This document shows positions 63,182 to 64,000 of a stretch of 64,000 nt of DNA, in pieces. The notes under the pieces are model-generated. The model was not told the DNA's origin and searched no databases. It saw only the letters and a list, made by a program, of their open reading frames with translations. The position numbers and the translations under genes were made by a program. Position 1 is the first letter of the stretch; each line of letters starts with the position of its first letter. This DNA is from CAVVAY01 sp963746465 (lineage in GTDB: Bacteria; Actinomycetota; Actinomycetes; JACCUZ01): assembly GCA_963746465.1 (NCBI GenBank), contig CAVVAY010000005.1, forward strand, positions 744,001 to 808,000, written 5' to 3'.

Positions 63182-63586
63182 ATGACGATCGTGGTGGGTT
63201 ATGTGCCCCGCGCCGAAGGTCGCGCAGCGCTGCGCCGGGCAGCCGAGGAGGCGCGGCTGCGCTCGACCAAGCTGATCGTGATCAACTCCAACCGAGGCGG
63301 CGGTCACCTCGAGGACGACGACGCGGTCGAACACGAGCGCGAGCTCGCCCAGGTGCGCGAGCAGCTAGACGCCGAGGGCATCGAGCACGAGGTCCGGCAG
63401 CTGGTCCGCGGGCTCGACCCGGCCGAGGACCTCATCGCCGTGGCCACCGAGACCGAGGCCGACTTCATCGTGATCGGCCTGCGCCGACGCACCCCGGTCG
63501 GCAAGCTGATCCTCGGTTCCAACGCCCAGCGGATCCTGCTCGAGGCGCCCTGCCCGGTCCTGGCCGTCAAGGCCGAGGAGGACTAG
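63182..63586 (+). CDS. Universal stress protein (UspA family)
   Basis: A 134-residue single-domain Usp. It has MTIVVGYVP at the start, the central helix EHERELAQVREQLDAEGIEHEVRQLVRG, and an ATP-binding-type loop G-x2-G-like GLRRRTPVGKLILGSNAQRILLEAPCPVLAVKA. It probably binds ATP and responds to stress; partners are unknown. Confidence 0.93.
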   Translation: MTIVVGYVPRAEGRAALRRAAEEARLRSTKLIVINSNRGGGHLEDDDAVEHERELAQVREQLDAEGIEHEVRQLVRGLDPAEDLIAVATETEADFIVIGLRRRTPVGKLILGSNAQRILLEAPCPVLAVKAEED

Positions 63587-63591
63587 CAGCT

Positions 63592-64000
63592 GTGCCGCCC
63601 CGAACACCCCGCCCGATCGCCATCACCGGCGAGCCGGCGGCCGACCAGCTGCTCGACAGCGACCCGTTCGCCCTGCTCACCGGGATGCTGCTCGACCAGC
63701 AGTTCCCGATGGAGCGCGCCTTCGCCGGGCCGCACAAGATCACCGAACGGCTGGGCGTCGACCGGCTCGACCCGGCCGACGTCGCCGCTGTGGACCCCGA
63801 GGAGTTCTCGGCGCTCTGTGCGACGCCGCCCGCGGTGCACCGCTACCCCGGCAGCATGGCGCTACGGATCCAGGCGCTGGCCCGGACCGTTCTCGACGAG
63901 TACGGCGGGGACACCGCCAGGCTGTGGACGACTGCCGACACCGGTGCCGAGCTGCTGCGCCGGCTGCGGGCCCTGCCCGGGTTCGGCGATGCCAAGGCAC
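63592..64000 (+). CDS. HhH-GPD base-excision DNA glycosylase-like protein, 5' part (cut by window edge)
   Basis: GTG 63592, 5 nt after the Usp stop, opens a frame of 136 codons to the window end. The start is PPRTPRPIAITGEPAADQLLDSDPFALLTGMLLDQQFPMERAFAGPHKI (in parts), then LCATPPAVHRYPGSMALRIQALARTV, ending RLRALPGFGDAKA, the hairpin motif. This matches actinobacterial HhH-GPD-type base-excision repair proteins. The catalytic Asp region lies beyond the edge. Confidence 0.85.
   Translation, partial: MPPRTPRPIAITGEPAADQLLDSDPFALLTGMLLDQQFPMERAFAGPHKITERLGVDRLDPADVAAVDPEEFSALCATPPAVHRYPGSMALRIQALARTVLDEYGGDTARLWTTADTGAELLRRLRALPGFGDAKA

Overview
The window comes from the chromosome of a high-GC actinobacterium (GC looks to be about 70%, and third codon positions are almost always G or C). 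The gene order is the conserved actinobacterial ileS / DksA-like / lspA / rluD / dnaE block, followed by the his-trp supra-cluster, lgt, gltBD and pyk. The DUF3152, HGxxPAAW, TIGR03085/03086 and DUF5317 families and a T-box in front of ileS also point to Actinomycetia. A relative of Nocardioidaceae would fit, but the genus cannot be read from the sequence.

1-10.9 kb: the 5' end of ileS points left under a translational T-box, with two micro-ORFs upstream of it. Rightward genes follow: a DksA-type zinc-finger protein with a long Lys/Ala tail, lspA, a polyprenyl-phosphate sugar-1-phosphate transferase, an RluD-type pseudouridine synthase, a GNAT protein, an EAL protein and two secreted proteins. 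A Vsr/DUF559-like endonuclease gene between two related long palindromes (9.7-10.85 kb) looks like an inserted cassette.

10.9-20.9 kb: dnaE; then two tiny ORFs whose products both end in Lys-Trp-Gly plus one residue, placed directly before a membrane GGDEF-EAL protein; then DUF5317, DUF3352 and a small membrane protein; and leftward ybaK and a LON-domain gene.

20.9-44.3 kb: amino-acid biosynthesis. hisD-C-B, a spermidine-synthase-like gene, hisH, a small membrane protein, priA, ridA and hisF form a tightly overlapped array. hisI, trpE, four membrane or accessory genes, trpC-B-A, a SCO1 lipoprotein and lgt lie further on. No trpF is present, which fits PriA serving both pathways. Between hisF and hisI lie a beta-propeller lipoprotein, a TIGR03085 protein, two ABC half-transporters that look like partners of one heterodimer, and between those a decayed lipoprotein pseudogene, a secreted protein and a ParA-like ATPase.

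44.3-64 kb: a VIT-family transporter, gltBD, a subtilase, a DJ-1/PfpI protein, pyk, DUF456, TIGR03086, a leftward operon (patatin / acyltransferase / NUDIX-NYN), an alpha/beta hydrolase, a GNAT protein, an esterase, a universal stress protein and the start of an HhH-GPD glycosylase gene cut by the window edge.

Expression style: many genes overlap by ATGA, GTGA or TGATG. About a dozen have an actinobacterial -10 hexamer (usually TANNNT) ending 6-8 nt before the start codon, as expected for leaderless mRNAs. I see no rRNA, tRNA, CRISPR array, phage or IS transposase gene.
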